Below, in pieces: positions 21,650-32,800 of a stretch of DNA of 64,000 nt. How positions within the stretch are numbered: the stretch's first letter is position 1; the number at the start of each line of letters is the position of its first letter. The stretch comes from Tetraselmis striata (Eukaryota > Chlorophyta > Chlorodendrophyceae > Chlorodendrales > Chlorodendraceae). The DNA lies in NCBI GenBank assembly GCA_006384855.1, contig VCJN01001568.1, forward strand, positions 1 to 64,000, in the 5' to 3' direction. The notes beneath the pieces are model-generated. The model had not been told where the DNA came from and searched no databases. It was given only the letters and a program-made list of their open reading frames with translations. The translations under genes were made by a program, and so were the position numbers.

Positions 21650-22519
21650 CATGCAAGGGTTTCACTGGTCCTGTCCCGGGGGCGGAAAAATGGGGGGAAA
21701 TCGTACAGGGTAGATCGAGCGCGCCGTCTCCCGGAGCGGCAAAATAATCTACGAACTTGGATCTACCAGACACCTAGCGACTACGGGTAGCGGCTTTTCG
21801 AATATTGGCTTAACCCTTGCAGCATAAGAATGTGCTGCGCGCGAAACTGCGATGATACTACTGGTATTTGGGGGGGGGGGGGGGGGCGTGCGGTCGTCGT
21901 ACGGTCGATGTACGTATTTAGTACTAGCAGGATATCTTAATAACCTCAAATAATACGAACTGACATTTTTGCACCACTTTTTGTCCGTAAATATCGCCCA
22001 TACTTGTTCGAGAAATGGACCGGCCAGGCGGCGTGCTTTTTCGTCGCGACAAATAATATCGACACAGCACGGGCAATGTATGTATAAGTCGCGCTAGTCG
22101 CTAGCGACTATATATATATGGTCAGATGTAGTCATCTAGAGGTTTACAGTACATTAGCTATGTTGTACTGCGCACGACCCCCGAGGTCGGCGCACGGACT
22201 AAGGCCTGCCGGCCCGCACCAGCACTATGACCTGAGGGATCCACCCTCGGGCACAGGCACTCTCTGCTTTGCGCTCGCCTCAACCGGCTCGCGCACCCAC
22301 CCACCCTCAGCCATCTTTTTGCGCTAGGAGACACCCAGGCCAAGCCTTCGATGTAAGCGAGCTGACATTCTTTGGCAAACAGTGCCTCCTTGGGTAAATG
22401 TATACGGATAGACGTGCGCAAAATCTCTGCTATAGCAGGGGTAACTGCTGTACGGAAGCTGCGCGCGCGCCCCCCGCGATGACGTACGAATAACGTATTA
22501 TTAAGCAGAATGTACGAGG
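21650..22519. other. No gene recognised
   Basis: It contains a 16-base G run at about 21870-21886 and short AT-rich tracts. Open frames at 22.1-22.4 kb lack domain features. Confidence 0.4.
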
Positions 22520-22557
22520 ACCTTTCTGATTGTCCTCTTTTTTTGGTGATTTCCGAT

Positions 22558-22889
22558 ATTTCAAAGTTGAGTCTGGTTTTGCCAAAAAGGTCGCGCAGGC
22601 TGTTTTACACAGTCAAGAGCCGAAATTGGCAGGAAGGTTTAGCGAAAAGCGTGGAGGGAAAACGGAGTCAGGGGGGGCGCTGCGTGGAACGCAGCGAAAA
22701 CTGGAAGATGGCAGGCTCAGCTGTTCTGGCTGCTTTTATGTCTACTCGTGCTGCACCCAACAAGGGCGCAACAACAGTTACTAGTTCCCGTACCACTGCG
22801 CAGCACTTGTAGCTGAAAAGCGGTTAGGTCAAGGATGGAAACCCCATAAACTAGTTTAGATCATTTCAAAGTTGAGTCTGGTTTTGCCA
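22558..22889 (-). repeat. B1-A2-B2 end of the split-direct-repeat element
   Basis: Block B (about 27 bp, ATTTCAAAGTTGAGTCTGG on the plus strand) occurs at 22558-22584 and 22863-22889. Repeat A2 lies between them at 22679-22864. Confidence 0.85.
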
Positions 22890-22942
22890 GTCTTGAGCGA
22901 ACGTAGAGAGCGGTGGATTGACGGAGAAGGGGTAGCGCCAAG

Positions 22943-24568
22943 TCATGAAGGAGGCACTGGGAAGGCCACCGCTGCGGAGTCCTGTTGGACTTGGAAGTGG
23001 CGGAGGGGGGCGATGTGTCCAAAGAAGAACCACGCGCCATGAGAAGGAAGAACGTTGGGGTCGATGTAGTCCAGAACGACATCGGAGTTAGTGGCCCAAC
23101 CGCCTTGGTAGCGGATGTGGGACAGTGGCGCTCCGATGGCGTTTGCTGCAGAGGCTGCGCCCTTGCGTAGACTGTGTGAAGTCCAGGAAGTGCCAGCAGG
23201 AGGGGCAGCGTTGACTAGGTTGACCGCTGTAGACAACCAGTCTGACATCGTAGCCGCAGTCCAAGGTTTTGACTGCTCAGCCACATTTACAGCCCAGAAG
23301 TTGGAGGCAGCCAAGCCAACAGTAACCAGGGGGACAGACTGGACGTTGTCGATGAAGTAGCGCAAGAGTCGTGCCACTCGAGGGTGCTCGGACACCGGAA
23401 GGAGAAGTACGCGCAGGTCGTCGGGTCCCCGACGGCCAGCGCGACCCTTCTCGCGGTAGATCTGCAAGGTGATGTTGTAGGTGTCGACATGCACATCTTG
23501 CGCTCGACAGGAGACGCCAGTAAGGCCCCTGGCAAAGAACAGGAAGTTGACAACCGAAGCCAAGAGGGCTCGGTAGTCGAGGTGGGACTCTGGGTAAGGA
23601 GCAGACACAATTAGCTCGGCCTTTGAGACGAAGCGGTAAGCTACATCCGCAGGCAGAGGGACACGCAAAGGGGCAGCGTCCAGCCGGCGCTGCCGCAACA
23701 TTAACCCACGCCTTGCCGAAGTGAGGTGTAGGCTGTCCTTGGCGATCGGGACGAGGTTGTGCAGCTCGAAGAAGGTGTTGATGGCAGACAGGTAGGGCTG
23801 CAGCGACTTAGCTGCGATGTGACCTCGCTCCCCGATCCAGGCAACGTACCGAACAACAGTAGCAGTAGTCGCCTCCAGCGGGCTGATGTTCTCGGAGTCG
23901 TGGCAGAACTCAGCGAACTGAGACAGTCTGCCGGCGTAGCTCTTGAGGGTCTGCGCGCTGAGGGAGCTGGAGAGCAGGTCCAGCGTCCGCTGGCCTAGCT
24001 CGTCTGAGCCGAACGCGTCCTGCAGCCGAGATCGCAGTGACGCAGCCCATGGAGCGATAGCTGCGGGCTCGTCGATTACGTAAGTGCGTCGTTTTACTGA
24101 CAGAGTTCCACCGGCACGGCTACTGTTCGCAAAGTACTCGGCAGCAGCGGTTAGGTTCCCGGCGGTTGGCCGGTAGTTGCTGGACGGGTTTGCAGTAGCT
24201 TCAGTACGGGTTTGCGGGGCTAGGTTCAGGTAAGAGGGCCGCCCCGCGCGCCCGTCGCGCTCGTAGCGCCTGTCCCGTGCGTAACGTACACGCGCGAAAC
24301 TTGGTCGTTGCGAACCGGTTGTAACACGTAGTGTAACAACCGACGAACGCAGAGATGGGGTTGTAAGAAAGGCGGATGGTTGAGCCGCCATGTGCAGGTG
24401 TGCGGATGGTTGAGCCGCACTCGGCTGTAGCTGTAAGAAGCGCCGCACCGAGGAAGGTCTAAATGAAGTCTGTAAGGTGGGGGGGTCAGGTCCTGACACA
24501 GGGCGCTCATCCCGCCGTTGAGCTGCAAGGGTGCGTTTTGCGGCGGTCACCGAAAGGTGGCCTCGCAA
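22943..24568 (-). CDS. Tyrosine recombinase of the DIRS-like element
   Basis: A 541-residue open frame. The N-terminal 120 residues are low-complexity. A core-binding SAM-like domain follows (LSAQTLKSYAGRLSQFAEF ... SLQPYLSAINTFFELHN). The catalytic domain then shows the family's residues: Arg in FARGLTG, Lys in YREKGR, HSLRKG (HxxR), GGW, and the nucleophile in VLDYIDP. It would integrate a circular DNA form of the element by site-specific recombination without target duplication. It lies 36 nt after the gag-like frame on the same strand, so the two are probably expressed from one transcript. Confidence 0.85.
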   Translation of the reverse strand: MRGHLSVTAAKRTLAAQRRDERPVSGPDPPTLQTSFRPSSVRRFLQLQPSAAQPSAHLHMAAQPSAFLTTPSLRSSVVTLRVTTGSQRPSFARVRYARDRRYERDGRAGRPSYLNLAPQTRTEATANPSSNYRPTAGNLTAAAEYFANSSRAGGTLSVKRRTYVIDEPAAIAPWAASLRSRLQDAFGSDELGQRTLDLLSSSLSAQTLKSYAGRLSQFAEFCHDSENISPLEATTATVVRYVAWIGERGHIAAKSLQPYLSAINTFFELHNLVPIAKDSLHLTSARRGLMLRQRRLDAAPLRVPLPADVAYRFVSKAELIVSAPYPESHLDYRALLASVVNFLFFARGLTGVSCRAQDVHVDTYNITLQIYREKGRAGRRGPDDLRVLLLPVSEHPRVARLLRYFIDNVQSVPLVTVGLAASNFWAVNVAEQSKPWTAATMSDWLSTAVNLVNAAPPAGTSWTSHSLRKGAASAANAIGAPLSHIRYQGGWATNSDVVLDYIDPNVLPSHGAWFFFGHIAPLRHFQVQQDSAAVAFPVPPS

Positions 24569-24604
24569 GGCTCATGCAGCTCCGACGAGCGGCGCCCCAC
24601 GCCA

Positions 24605-25459
24605 TCACTCGTGCTCACCTTCGCGGCCGCGTCCACGTCCGCCGCCACGTCCTCGCCCACGCCCGCGACCTGCAGCTGCAGCCGCTACTCGAGAAGTAGC
24701 GGTCGCCTTGGCGCTGCTGGCAACGGTCGCCTCGAAGACACGACGCTCGTAGTCCCTCATAAGGTCCCCAAAAATCGCAGAACCCAGATGCTCCGCAGCA
24801 GGCTGAAAATGCTGAGCTCGCAGCACATCCAGAACACCTTGGTCACCGTGCACACGCTTGATCTCATTCAGCCTCCGCAGGAAGGCTAGACGAAAACGAA
24901 ACGCCTTGTCGATGGCCTCGGCGTGATTCCGAGCTCTCGCGAGGTAGGGGGTGAAGTCCTGGTTAGTGGCGGGGACGTAAGGTAGCAGCTCGTCGAGCGC
25001 CACGAAAAGGGCGGCCATGTGAGCCCCGAAACACGACATCCACAAGTACTCCTCCTGGGCCGGCAGACGCCGGTCATCCTGCTTGAGGTACTCGTTCGTT
25101 AGGTCGGTGCTCAACGGGAAAAGTCCAGGCACTCGGCTGACCGGTCGAACGGCCTCGTAACCAGACTCTGCTCTCTGCAGTAGCTCTGGCACCGCGAGGT
25201 AATCATCCTCGGCACTCACGGATTTTGCTCCGACACGGCCGCTCTGGGCTAGCTCTAGCAAGTCGGGGCGCTCTGCGGCTCCCCCGCTGCCTGTCGGCTG
25301 TCCCGCGAAGCGCTGCCCTGAGCCGGAGCCATGTGCCCCTTCTCCATCAACAACGCGATCACGAGCCGTCAATTGTGCCACAGTTGTAGCCAATGCACGC
25401 ACATCTGCTTGCAACGACGTGAGCGTCGGCTCAACGACGGGTTCTTCTCCATCTGACAT
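24605..25459 (-). CDS. Gag-like protein of the DIRS-like element, RG-rich tail
   Basis: An open frame of about 284 residues starting at MSDGEEPVVEPTL. It has a short N-terminal helix-rich part, a polar linker, a helical core (LFPLSTDLTNEYLKQDDRRL ... LDELLPYVPATNQDFTPYL ... FGDLMRDYERRVFEATVAS) and an Arg-Gly-rich C-terminus that would bind nucleic acid. The position ahead of the recombinase corresponds to gag in DIRS elements; no zinc knuckle is present. Capsid function is inference from position and composition. Confidence 0.6.
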   Translation of the reverse strand: MSDGEEPVVEPTLTSLQADVRALATTVAQLTARDRVVDGEGAHGSGSGQRFAGQPTGSGGAAERPDLLELAQSGRVGAKSVSAEDDYLAVPELLQRAESGYEAVRPVSRVPGLFPLSTDLTNEYLKQDDRRLPAQEEYLWMSCFGAHMAALFVALDELLPYVPATNQDFTPYLARARNHAEAIDKAFRFRLAFLRRLNEIKRVHGDQGVLDVLRAQHFQPAAEHLGSAIFGDLMRDYERRVFEATVASSAKATATSRVAAAAAGRGRGRGRGGGRGRGREGEHE

Positions 25460-25573
25460 AGTAACGCACGGACGTACGGACGAGAATATCACACTCGGAT
25501 GGCGAGCCGGGTGTGGTCTTGAACAACCTGGGGTGACCTTGCTCGCAACGGGTTACGAGACAGTTTTTACATC

Positions 25574-25759
25574 GCTGCGTGGAACGCAGCGAAAACTGGA
25601 AGATGGCAGGCTCAGCTGTTCTGGCTGCTTTTATGTCTACTCGTGCTGCACCCAACAAGGGCGCAACAACAGTTACTAGTTCCCGTACCACTGCGCAGCA
25701 CTTGTAGCTGAAAAGCGGTTAGGTCAAGGATGGAAACCCCATAAACTAGTTTAGATCAT
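25574..25759 (-). repeat. A1 repeat of the split-direct-repeat element
   Basis: Same orientation and, by eye, same sequence as 22679-22864. Confidence 0.85.
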
Positions 25760-27752
25760 ATCGCCTTCTGCTGCTAGCTCATCGAAATATAATGTACGTG
25801 GATACTGTAATTAGATGTACGTGGGTACTGCCGGAGTAGGGTACCTCTATTGCTTCGGTGTGTTAGACAAAGCGCGAATCTCATTTTGCCAAAGGAGCGT
25901 GTAGCTTGATTACAAGACACTCGCCATACATATAACTACACCCCTCCACATAAGTCCGGGTTCTGCATTTTCGATCGCAAAGCGCATGCATGGGCGAGGA
26001 TGACGCCGGCTGCATGTGCATACATGCTAACTACAGTGGGAATAGATCGGGCGAACGCCTATTGTGCGCTTTATACCCACCCGCGCGACAACACGACCAT
26101 TTATTTGTGGGCGCCCCTTACAAAACGAGAAATCGGTGCATGATGCGTTGGCGCCGGAAAATTGTGGGTTGCGCCAACCGTCCAAACCTATGGAAATAGC
26201 GGCACTCGTCGCACCAAACTCGGTGAATACGGCCCTTGGCATAAAGTTGCACACACCGTGCGGGTAGGCCACTGAAAGCATGTCGCTGTAGGCACGACGT
26301 GACGCCCCAACGACAAGTTGGCCACTGTGGGGAGCAGTTTTGGGGTGAAAATGCTGTTGTTTCTGTGGCGAACGCACGTAGGAGAGGCGCTCGATGGGCC
26401 CCTTGGCGTAGGGCGATGCTCTACTATGGGGGCGCCTGGTGGAATGCCAGTTGCACCGTTTCGTGGGCGGGGTGGCGCGGTAGGGGCGTGGACTTTAATT
26501 ATTATGAAATTCCTTGAAAAATACTGTGGAAAATGGCATTTTGGCTGGTAGATGTGTGTATCGCTAGGAGGCGGCACATGCCAAGTGTTGGTGGTCCGTG
26601 GTCATCCACACACATAACGCTCTCGCACAGCTGGGTATGGGGCTTAGACACGCACTTGGCGCAAAGGCATGCGCCCGACATGGGTGGGCACATGAGGCAG
26701 TGAGGGGCAAATTGGATGATCATCTTTGGGGATTTTTTCCGGAGCCCCCAAAAATCATTTTATGATTTTAGAAGATTGTTTTCGACGCAGATTTGAACGA
26801 GCAATCGCGTGGTATTTTTAAAACAGTTTTCTGAGCAAAACCTGAGAAGGTATAGCGTTTTCAAGCCAAGGGGGTGTTGCTGAGCGTGGCCGACATTGAT
26901 GCCACGCCAGTATCGCAACGCGACATGTACTAGCCGCCGCCCACACAGCTGCACCCCAACCAAATGCACCCGAGCCCCTCGCCAATGTGTTTCCTCACGC
27001 GTTCATGGCCATTCCGCCGTTTGGTTGTCTATTCACGCGCGTCGGCGTGTGCGTGATACCGACCATGGTTTTGGTGCAGTTACAGGCGACGCCAATCCAC
27101 GCACCAAGTGCAGCGTGACACCCTAGTCAAACGTCTTTAAGCTTCGGTTTGAGCCACTCGTCATGCAGGTTTTATAAAACCCTCTGAGATTCCAGGGTTT
27201 CATCTCATAGACCCTACGTTCAGGTACCCTAGACTTCTGAAGTCTTGAGACTGCCAAAAAGGGACCCCAAACTTATGTGCAGGGGTGTAGAAGGGCGGGC
27301 TGAGGCCGGTGCGAGTCCCCTGTAGTCGCTATGTTATGGTGTGAATTACAAAAAGGGCAGTAACAAATCCACCTACTGCTAAAAGTAGTACTAGAAAATC
27401 CATACATCGCTACGTTGTGGTATACCCTGTACCGGTATTTTGTGGTCGCTTACCGGTACTCGTCCCTTCATGTAGCATAATATTTTGAATATGTGGAAAG
27501 AAGCGCTTACAGATAAAGCACCTAGAGGTACATAACATCGGCCTCTCTCTCTTTACACTACGTCGTCACTGGTGGCTGGCAGCTACAGGGTACCTCTGGA
27601 GCGACAGCACGCGCCACCGCCCACCGCCGCTGTTGCTGCGGGGTAATTAATATAGATACTAATCCTTACTAGTAGTAGGAGTAGGAGTAGCCTCGTCGAC
27701 GTGACCGAGGCCTGACGATAAGGTGTGGCCAGGTGGTCGCTGCGCGCGCATG
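25760..27752. other. No gene recognised; repeat remnants
   Basis: It begins with the right half of the repeat split by the DIRS-like element (ATCGCCTTCTGCTGCTAGCTC). Frames at 26.0-27.1 kb are short and without domains. A further dispersed repeat block lies at 27340-27400. Confidence 0.4.
27340..27400 (+). repeat. Dispersed repeat block (TGAATTACAAAAAGGGC family)
   Basis: GGTGTGAATTACAAAAAGGG followed by CAGTAACAAATCCACC, as at 3460, 5660 and 60863. Confidence 0.55.
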
Positions 27753-27757
27753 AGTTG

Positions 27758-27993
27758 TATTATAGTACAACAGTACTAGCGCAGTGTGCCAGCAGCGTGC
27801 AGTGTGCAGTGTGCGAATGTGCACAGCGACAACAGTATCCTGGGCGCCCGCCAGGTGCGCGCGCCGCTACATGGCGGCGCGGGCGCTGCCGCGGGCGCCA
27901 CACACTTCCTTTAACCTCACCGCATCCTCCTACCCCTCCCACTCGGCTGCCCCTCGTCAGGGGCCCACGCCCGTGCCATGCACCAGGGCTATA
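27758..27993 (+). repeat. 5' LTR of the copia-derived element
   Basis: Begins TATTATAG and ends CTATA. It matches 29191-29434 in direct orientation and is preceded by the AGTTG target duplication. Confidence 0.8.
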
Positions 27994-29190
27994 AGAGGTT
28001 ATGGTGCCCTCCTAGCCTCACAGCGTCGCTTCCCGCTGTGTGCTCCGTCTCGTTGCGCCGCGCCCGCCTGCACGGCGCGCCCTCCTGGCCATGTCGCCCG
28101 GGTTCTCCGTGAGCGTTTGTATGTCCGACCTCATGCCTGCCCCGCCGCCGCCAGGCGCCGGCGGATCCTCCGACCAGTGGCCCGCACTCGACCAATCCTT
28201 TGGCCTCCTATCCCCTGCCTCCTGGGGACAAGTCAGCTCTGCAGCGGTCCAACACGCCGTGCAGATGCAGCAAGCTGCCTCAGCCGAACTGATGTCTCAG
28301 CTGCTCGCGCTGATGCGAGACATCGCGCACGATGCTGCCACGGCCGCCGCCCGCGCGGTTCTCCATGCACATGACCTGCCCCGGCTCTCTCTCCAGCACG
28401 AAACGGCGCAGCCGGAGCCCGCGCCTCCGCCGCCTGCCGCCCCCGTGCAGCCGGAGCCAGTGCCTCTACCGCCTGCCGCCCCCGTGCAGCCGGAGCCCGT
28501 GCCTCCGCCGCATGCCGCCCCCGCGCAGGCGGAGCTCGTGCCTCCGCCGCCTGCAGCCCCCGCGCAGCCGGAGCCCGTACTTGCCGCCGCCACCTCAGCG
28601 CCCGCCGCTATCCGGCACGCCGCCATCCGCGCAGCCAGAGCCCGTGCCTCCGCCGCATGCCGCCCCCGCGGAGCCGGAGCCCGTACCTGCCGCAGTCACC
28701 TCAGCGCCCGCCGCTATCCCGCACACCGCCATCCCTTCAGTCGCCGCCATCTTGCCAGCGCCATCGCCACCGACAAGGCCCCGCTCCCCCGAGAGGACCA
28801 TGAAACGTATCGGTGCTGGTTTCCTGGGCTCTGTCAACTTCCTCACGATGTGCACCGGACCGGACGTCGCCTTCGCTGTCAGCGTGCTCAGAAGGTTTCA
28901 GTCTGCGGCCCCGCAGAAGACCCACCTCATGCGTGCTCTGCCATCTCAAAGGCACCCCTGGCCTGGGCATCACCTACGGGGCCACTGAACCGGGGGGGCT
29001 CGCCTCGTAGTCTACTCAGACTCCGACTGGGCAACTGACACCAGCAACCGGCGCTCTCAGTCCGGTGACATCAGCATGCTCAATGGTGCCCATCATCAAA
29101 TAAAGCCATGTCAGAACCTACTCACACCCTGCTGCTTAGACAAGCATGGGCACTAGTCAACTGTATGACCGGCCTATGCTTGAGAGGGGC

Positions 29191-29434
29191 TATTATAGTA
29201 CAGCAGTACTAGCGCATTGTGCCAGCAGGGTGCAGTGTGCAGTGTGCAGTGTGCGAATGTGCACAGCGACAGCAGTATCCTGGGCGCCCGCCGGGTGCGC
29301 GCGCCGCTACATGGCGGCGCGGGCGCTGCGGGCGCCACACACTTCCTTTAACCTCACCGCATCCTCCTGCCCCTCCTACTCGGCTGCCCCTCGTCAGGGG
29401 CCCACGCACGCCCGTGCCCTGCACCAGGGCCATA
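29191..29434 (+). repeat. 3' LTR of the copia-derived element
   Basis: Partner of 27758-27993. It has an extra GTGCAGT unit and a few substitutions, and is followed by AGTTG. Confidence 0.8.
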
Positions 29435-29439
29435 AGTTG

Positions 29440-29851
29440 CCCCTCGTCGTCGGTTCTATAGAGGACTTGAAAGATTATAGAAAGTACTGGTACGTCACAT
29501 CTGAAACCGTCTTAATGATTATCTGATGTACAACCTCTGAGCAGCAGCAGTCGGATGGCCACCCGCCGGCGTTACCGTTAGAGACTAAACCCACAGCACA
29601 TCGATGACGGTATGTAGCTCGCTACAGGGTGAAGAAACCGTTAATTAATAGCGACATATATATATAAATATATTAATAGCCGTTATATTCCGCCGCTGGC
29701 CCACCCGAGTGCGCTTTGCATCACTTCAGCTTCAGCGCTGCACGTGCCCCTTGCGCGTACCCACAGCGGCACAGAGCGACGCAGCTCGTGCCCCAGCCCA
29801 GGCTCTCGTCAACCCTCCGCGCCACAAGGCTACCTCAACGCTGCAGCGGGC
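29440..29851. other. Upstream region of the PDR transporter gene
   Basis: No separate gene is seen. It contains an alternating TATATA tract at about 29656-29680, roughly 170-195 bp before the start codon, followed by GC-rich sequence that is probably 5' leader. No other promoter element is recognised. Confidence 0.4.
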
Positions 29852-32800
29852 ATGGAGCCGCCGGAGCACGAACCTGGCGCTGAGGCGGACGGCCTGACAT
29901 CGTACCCCCGTGAAGACGTCGACAGCGAGCCGGATGAAAGCAATGATGTTTTCGAGGAAGATGAGACCGGTGCAAGCAGCGGCGCCGACGTCGGCGCCGA
30001 CAGCACGGCATCGCGCGAGCTGAAGCGCGCTGTCAGCGTGCGCGTGAGCGAGGTTGAGAACAACCTGACGATGGGTGAAGTGGACGCAGAGGCGGTGCCG
30101 GGGTTGCTCGGCGCGGCCGCGGCGGAGCAGCGCGATGCGGAGATGGCGGAGCTGGTGGCGGCAGCGGAATCGCGCGACAAGTTGGAGAGTGCGCGCGCGC
30201 GGCGGGTCAAGCTGCCTCCGGCCAGCAGCAGCCCTTCCCTGGTGGATCGCTTATCACGCGGTGCCAAGGAGGTTGCCAGGGAGGCCAGCGGGAAGATAAA
30301 GCCGGTGCTGTCGCGGCCGTCGTTAAAGCAAGTGAGGCAGCGCCTCACGCGCGACACTCTGGCCATCAAGGTGGACAAGCTAGACCTAGTGGGCCGGCTG
30401 CTGGCGTACAGGTGAGCCCCCCCCGCCCCCCCCCCCCCCCCCCCCCCACCCCCCACCGAAACAATGTCGCATACCCGAATTGCAGGTAGCAACGTCTAGT
30501 TTCAGGAACTTCGACGTACAATGGCAACGCAAAGAGGGGTCGACGCGGGTGGGGGCAGGTCGGCGCTGTTCGGCAAAACGCGATGTCGCTCGCCTCGACG
30601 CGAGGGGCTAGGCCCCTGGCGGTGACTGCCATTGGTGCGACGGGGCTGCTGGGCGGCAGACGCTCTATCATGCGGGGAGCGTCGCGATTGCCGAGTTTCG
30701 GTGGTGGGCTATCCTGTGAGAACTCGGCAGTATTGGGAAGGGGGGACGTTGGCAGCGAGTGCTGTTTGTGTGAAATTCTCCGCTACGCGGAGGGTTGGCG
30801 AAGGAGGATATGGATTGGTGACTGCTGTTGGTGCCTGGCTGGAGGGGGCACGTGCCCATACATATGCTTGCAGAGGTTATGTCATCGCCCAGCCTGAACT
30901 ATCTCCCTATGTGGACCTGGCCAGGTCGACAAGTGGGCAGACCTTCCAGGAGAAGCTGGCTGCAGAGCTGAAGGCCGTGGACGTCAAACTGCCGACCATC
31001 ACAGTGCAGTACAACGATTTCTCCATTACCGCCAACGCTAAGAAGGGCGACAGCATCTCTAACGTTGCCAACACCATCACGTCCAACCTCAAGCGCCAGG
31101 TGGGCGCCTCGGGCTAGTGCCCCCCCCCCCCCCCCCCCTCCAATACATGCTCCTGTGTGAGCAGCATCTCAGCCCTGACCTGTGCCGCTGCTTCATCCAG
31201 GAGAGCGTCAACAAGAAGATCTTGAATGGCGTGTCAGGCGTACTGCGGCCGGTCTGCCCCCCCGCCAGGACACCCCCCTGCACCCAAGCCCCCAAAACAA
31301 CGCTTCTGCACCCTCCTACGCTGGTGACGCTGATAGGCTGTCTACTTGTGCCCCCCCTCTTCTGGCACAGGGCCGCGCCACGCTGCTGATGGGGCCGCCA
31401 GGAGGCGGCAAGTCTGTCTTCATGAAGGCGCTGAGCGGGCGGATCAAAGAGAGCAAGGATCTGACAGTGAGGGCCCCGCAAGCCAGAGGCTGCTAGGCAA
31501 AGTAACGATGTCAAATAATCCCAGTACCGCCATCAGCTTAGCCTTGCCATCCAGCGTACTGATTTTCGTCCTCCATCTTCCCCTCCCTCCTATCCCGTCA
31601 CCGCTCAGTTCACCGGCGACCTCTTCTACAATGGGCACCGCCAGGACGAGTTCAGGATTGAAAACAGCTCGGCGTATGTGGAGCAGGTGCGGCTACCTCT
31701 CGTATAGCTGGATATCATGGCAGTCCGGTTTTGCCACATGGCTTCTTCCGGGGACATGCAGACCCCCTCGCTGACTGCCCCCCCCCCCCCCCCCCTCCCC
31801 CGCCAAAAACACCCCTCTGGCCCCTGCTTCCAGATGGACAATCACTTCCCGACACTTACTGTCCGCGAGACATTGGAATTTGCCAAGCAATGCCAGCGTG
31901 GCGTGGGTGAGGGCAGCATCGTGAAGACTGTCAAGCTGCTGCTGGCCAGCCGCAGGAAGCGCAACCTGTCGGCCGCGGTGCGCACCTACAATCCCCGTCC
32001 AAAAATCCCTCGCGCCGGACGATCACCGCCGAGATATGTCTGCCCCAACCAGCTCTCAGCTACTAAATCGCATCTGCGGCGCTGGTGACCAGCTGATGGA
32101 GCAGCCTGACGTGTCCGCTGACTCTCCCCTCCCTTGTGTCGGCAGGCCGGTGGCTCGAGCATGTCGTCGGCCTACTCTGCCACGGACCTTGTGTTTGAGA
32201 ACCTGCTGCATGAGCTGAACAGCTCAGGCACGGTGGTGGTGGACTACGTCCTCAAGCTGATGGGCATTGACGGCTGCCAAGACACGGTGGTTGGTGACGC
32301 GATGCTGCGCGGCGTGAGCGGCGGCCAGAAGAAGCGCGTCACCACCGCGGAGATGCTGGTGGGATTCACACAGTTGCTGCTGATGGATGAAATCAGTACA
32401 GGTATGAGCCGCAAGCGGGCTGTCGGGGCTGGGGAGAGGGGGGGGGGGGGGGGGGGGGGCGAGAGGGTGTCCCTCTCTGAAGCCAGTCTGAGGCAAGCCG
32501 GACTGCACTCGCTGTCTTCCAGGCCTGGACTCCGCCACAACATTTCAGGTGGCGCTGTTCATCACCAACTACACGCATGCCATGTCGTGTACCACTGTGG
32601 TGGGCCTGCTGCAGCCTCCGCCCGAAACGGTGGCGCTCTTTGACGACATCCTCATCATCGCCGAAGGGTGCGGGCCCCCTCCCCCCTTTGCTTGCTCCAA
32701 TACATGTGCCTGTGCACATACGCATACATGCACATTGTGAACATGCCTTTTGATGCGTCGCAATGTAACTCAAGGGGAGCGATGGCATGGGCTTCTAGCG

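Larger units (their letters stand above)
22558..25759 (-). mobile_element. DIRS/PAT-like tyrosine-recombinase element with split direct repeats; looks whole
   Basis: The element is read on the minus strand. It opens with repeat A1 (25759-25574), then a gag-like frame (25459-24605), a tyrosine recombinase frame (24568-22943), block B1 (22889-22863), repeat A2 (22864-22679), a 94-bp tail, and block B2 (22584-22558). This A1-genes-B1-A2-B2 order is the split-direct-repeat layout of PAT/Kangaroo-type DIRS elements. A1 and A2 appear identical over about 185 bp, implying recent insertion. No reverse transcriptase or RNase H lies between the two frames, so it is either non-autonomous or an unusual recombinase-only lineage. 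It sits inside a copy of another repeat whose uninterrupted version is at 57300-57365. An older copy is at 57590-60824. Confidence 0.85.
27758..29434 (+). mobile_element. Compact Ty1/copia-derived LTR element, broken, non-autonomous
   Basis: Direct terminal repeats lie at 27758-27993 (236 bp) and 29191-29434 (244 bp), flanked by the 5-bp duplication AGTTG (27753-27757 and 29435-29439). A purine tract (GAGAGGGG) precedes the 3' repeat. Inside are a gag-like frame with a Pro-rich tandem region (QPEPVPPPPAAPV units, about 28400-28590) and a short remnant of the copia RT/RNase H junction (FLGSVNFLTMCTGPDVAFAV, VYSDSDWA). Protease, integrase and most of the polymerase are absent. The repeats differ by about 4% plus a few indels, so insertion is old but not ancient. 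The interior carries several breaks. Confidence 0.8.

Noticed and set aside
26000-27120. Open frames in 26.0-27.1 kb as host genes
   Set aside because: They are short, overlap on both strands and show neither domain features nor consistent splice sites.
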